Assembly (NCBI RefSeq): GCF_019704555.1 | Contig: NZ_AP024745.1 | Location: 11,521,501 to 11,585,500, forward strand | Direction: 5' to 3' | Length of the DNA stretch: 64,000 nucleotides | From: Actinoplanes sp. L3-i22 | GTDB taxonomy: Bacteria > Actinomycetota > Actinomycetes > Mycobacteriales > Micromonosporaceae | Program-made: the position numbers and the translations under genes | Shown here: piece after piece, positions 62,812 to 64,000 of the stretch | Numbering within the stretch: position 1 is the first letter of the stretch | How the letters are laid out: each line of letters begins with the position of its first letter | Notes under the pieces: model-generated | The model's input: only the letters and a program-made list of their open reading frames with translations | Databases searched by the model: none | What the model was told of the DNA's origin: nothing

Positions 62812-63660
62812 GTGAACCGCAGACTGCTTGGCATGTCCCGAGCCCTGGCCCTGCTGCGCTCGTCCCATCCGGAGCCGGGCGCCGCGGTCACCGTGGCGAT
62901 GACCCTGCTCGCCTTCGGCGCCGGTCATCGCGGGTGGCGGCTGCTCTGCGTCTTCCTCGCGGTCGGGGCGAGCCAGCTCGCGGTCGGCTGGGTCAACGAC
63001 TGGCTGGACGCCGACCGGGACCGGCTCGCCGGCCGGCGGGACAAGCCGATCGCGGACGGGGCGATCTCCCGCCGTACCGTAGGAATCTCGGGTTTGATCG
63101 CGGCCCTGGCCGCGCCTCTCGCGGCAGTTCCGCTGGGCGCGGCAGCCACCGTGACCATCGCCCTCGCCGCGATCTTCGGGCTGCTCTACGACTGGCCGCT
63201 GAAGTCGACGGCGTTCTCGGTGGTGCCCTATCTGGTGGCGTTCGGGCTGCTGCCGGCCTTCGTGGTGGTCGCCCTGCCGGGGCGTCCGATGCCGCCGTTG
63301 TGGCTGGTCGCGGCGGGTGCACTGCTCGGCGCCGGGGCGCATTTCGCGAACGTGCTGCCGGATCTGGAGGACGACGCGGCGACCGGGGTCCGCGGTCTGC
63401 CGCACCGGATCGGCGCCGCGGGCTCCCGGTTGGCCGCCGCGGTGCTTCTGCTGGGCGCGACGATCACGCTGGTCCTGGGACCACCCGGAGCGCCGTCGTG
63501 GTCCGGGTGGGCGGCCGGCGCGGCCGCCGTCGTGGTCCTTCCGATTGGCTGGTACGGAGCCCGCCGCGCGCACGGCCGACCGGTCGCACTGTTCCGCGCG
63601 GTGATCGTCGTGGCGCTGATCGACGTTCTCTTGCTGATCTTCAGTGGGCGCGTGGTGTGA
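62812..63660 (+). CDS. UbiA-family prenyltransferase
   Basis: 282 residues with about eight TM helices. Two Asp-rich motifs for the prenyl-diphosphate/Mg2+ site: NDWLDADRDRLAGR (NDxxDxxxD) and LPDLEDDAATGVRGLP. A YDWPLKS segment follows the first half, as in other family members. Attaches a prenyl chain to an aromatic or related acceptor in the membrane. Divergent from the methyltransferase-PKS operon. Start GTG 62812 or ATG 62833; neither has a strong binding site. Could also prenylate an unrelated acceptor such as a menaquinone precursor, but it lacks neighbours from that pathway. Confidence 0.88.
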   Translation: MNRRLLGMSRALALLRSSHPEPGAAVTVAMTLLAFGAGHRGWRLLCVFLAVGASQLAVGWVNDWLDADRDRLAGRRDKPIADGAISRRTVGISGLIAALAAPLAAVPLGAAATVTIALAAIFGLLYDWPLKSTAFSVVPYLVAFGLLPAFVVVALPGRPMPPLWLVAAGALLGAGAHFANVLPDLEDDAATGVRGLPHRIGAAGSRLAAAVLLLGATITLVLGPPGAPSWSGWAAGAAAVVVLPIGWYGARRAHGRPVALFRAVIVVALIDVLLLIFSGRVV

Positions 63661-63754
63661 TCCACTCCGGCCGGATGGATGGGTCGGCGTACGCGGCCGT
63701 TTGCCGCCCACTAGGCTGATCTCACACCTTGGTGTCGCTATTTGGAGGATCGTG

Positions 63755-64000
63755 ATGCGCTCGCTGGTAACCCGTCGCGCCGCCCTGGTCGCGGGTGTCG
63801 CCACCGCCGGTGCCATCGCGCTGGCCGGTTGCTCGGCCGGCCAGGTTGCCGAGACCGCCGCGCTGGACACGCCGATCGCCGGGGTGAACGCCGACGCCAA
63901 GTCCGCCGACGGCCTCGTCTCGGTCCGCAACGCCCAGGTGGAGTACAACGGGCTGAAGGGCTATGCGAAGGGCGCGAACGCTCCGCTCGAGCTGAGCCTC
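63755..64000 (+). CDS. Lipoprotein, 5' end only (cut by window edge)
   Basis: First 82 codons of a gene running off the window. ATG 63755 with GGAGGA seven bases upstream; basic n-region, hydrophobic core and lipobox LAGC (Cys 26). The mature start is ADAKSADGLVSVRNAQVEYN, similar to short actinobacterial lipoproteins whose downstream part resembles copper-chaperone PCu(A)C folds, but too little is present to assign it. Confidence 0.8.
   Translation, partial: MRSLVTRRAALVAGVATAGAIALAGCSAGQVAETAALDTPIAGVNADAKSADGLVSVRNAQVEYNGLKGYAKGANAPLELSL

Overview
The window reads as a chromosomal segment of a high-GC actinomycete, most probably a member of the Micromonosporaceae such as Actinoplanes. The basis is strong GC bias in third codon positions, frequent GTG starts, many 4-base ATGA/GTGA overlaps, and actinobacterial families (CarD, Cdc48-like Cpa, DUF3263, DUF4032, an AfsR/SARP regulator, a stand-alone MsiK-type ATPase). 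The genus is an inference. I see no transposase, integrase, phage gene, CRISPR array or plasmid replication gene, so this looks like core and lineage-specific chromosome rather than an island.

Layout. 0-2 kb: plant-type threonine synthase behind a clear SAM-I riboswitch, then an intergenic block holding two dispersed repeat families. 2-7.2 kb: a double-GNAT acetyltransferase, an ABC permease, an unusual alpha/beta hydrolase-ABC ATPase fusion and a lipoprotein. 7.3-12 kb: Cdc48-like AAA ATPase, DUF3263 protein and a second ABC exporter pair. 12-15.9 kb: divergent DeoR regulator and a translationally coupled amino-sugar operon (SIS protein, ROK kinase, NagA). 15.9-23.6 kb: MBL hydrolase and MarR sharing a perfect operator, atypical PAP2 protein, secreted serine protease, DUF4032 protein, a two-RCK ion-channel-like protein, a secreted protein and a GNAT. 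23.7-26.8 kb: membrane-anchored PQQ-type propeller, MsiK-like ATPase, tRNA-Thr(TGT). 26.9-32.2 kb: a surface-protein cluster with a thaumatin-like lipoprotein and two divergent ALF-repeat paralogues that share an almost identical N-terminal half but carry different propeller-like C-termini. 32.2-38 kb: rlmB, cysS, subtilisin-like protease, class II fumarase. 38-43.6 kb: large AfsR/SARP regulator, small lipoprotein and a class I fumarase. 43.6-49 kb: propeller protein, Lrp regulator divergent from hppD, RDD protein and a HisC-type aminotransferase. 49-56.6 kb: MFS transporter, ROK regulator with an in-frame minisatellite, propeller protein, two proteins of unknown function, TPR protein and PPOX-fold protein. 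56.9-60 kb: ispF, ispD, carD and a thioredoxin-like membrane protein. 60.4-63.7 kb: type III polyketide synthase, methyltransferase and UbiA prenyltransferase locus. The window ends inside a lipoprotein gene.

Three observations stand out. (1) A dispersed intergenic element with two DnaA-box-like nonamers exactly 17 bp apart, preceded by CAAGATC and ATTGTNGC at constant distances, occurs three times, with a looser fourth relative. (2) A 131-bp ungapped repeat occurs twice. (3) The two ALF paralogues resemble a modular secreted family in which a conserved stalk is joined to interchangeable propellers. In-frame and intergenic tandem repeats are unusually frequent between 47 and 58 kb.
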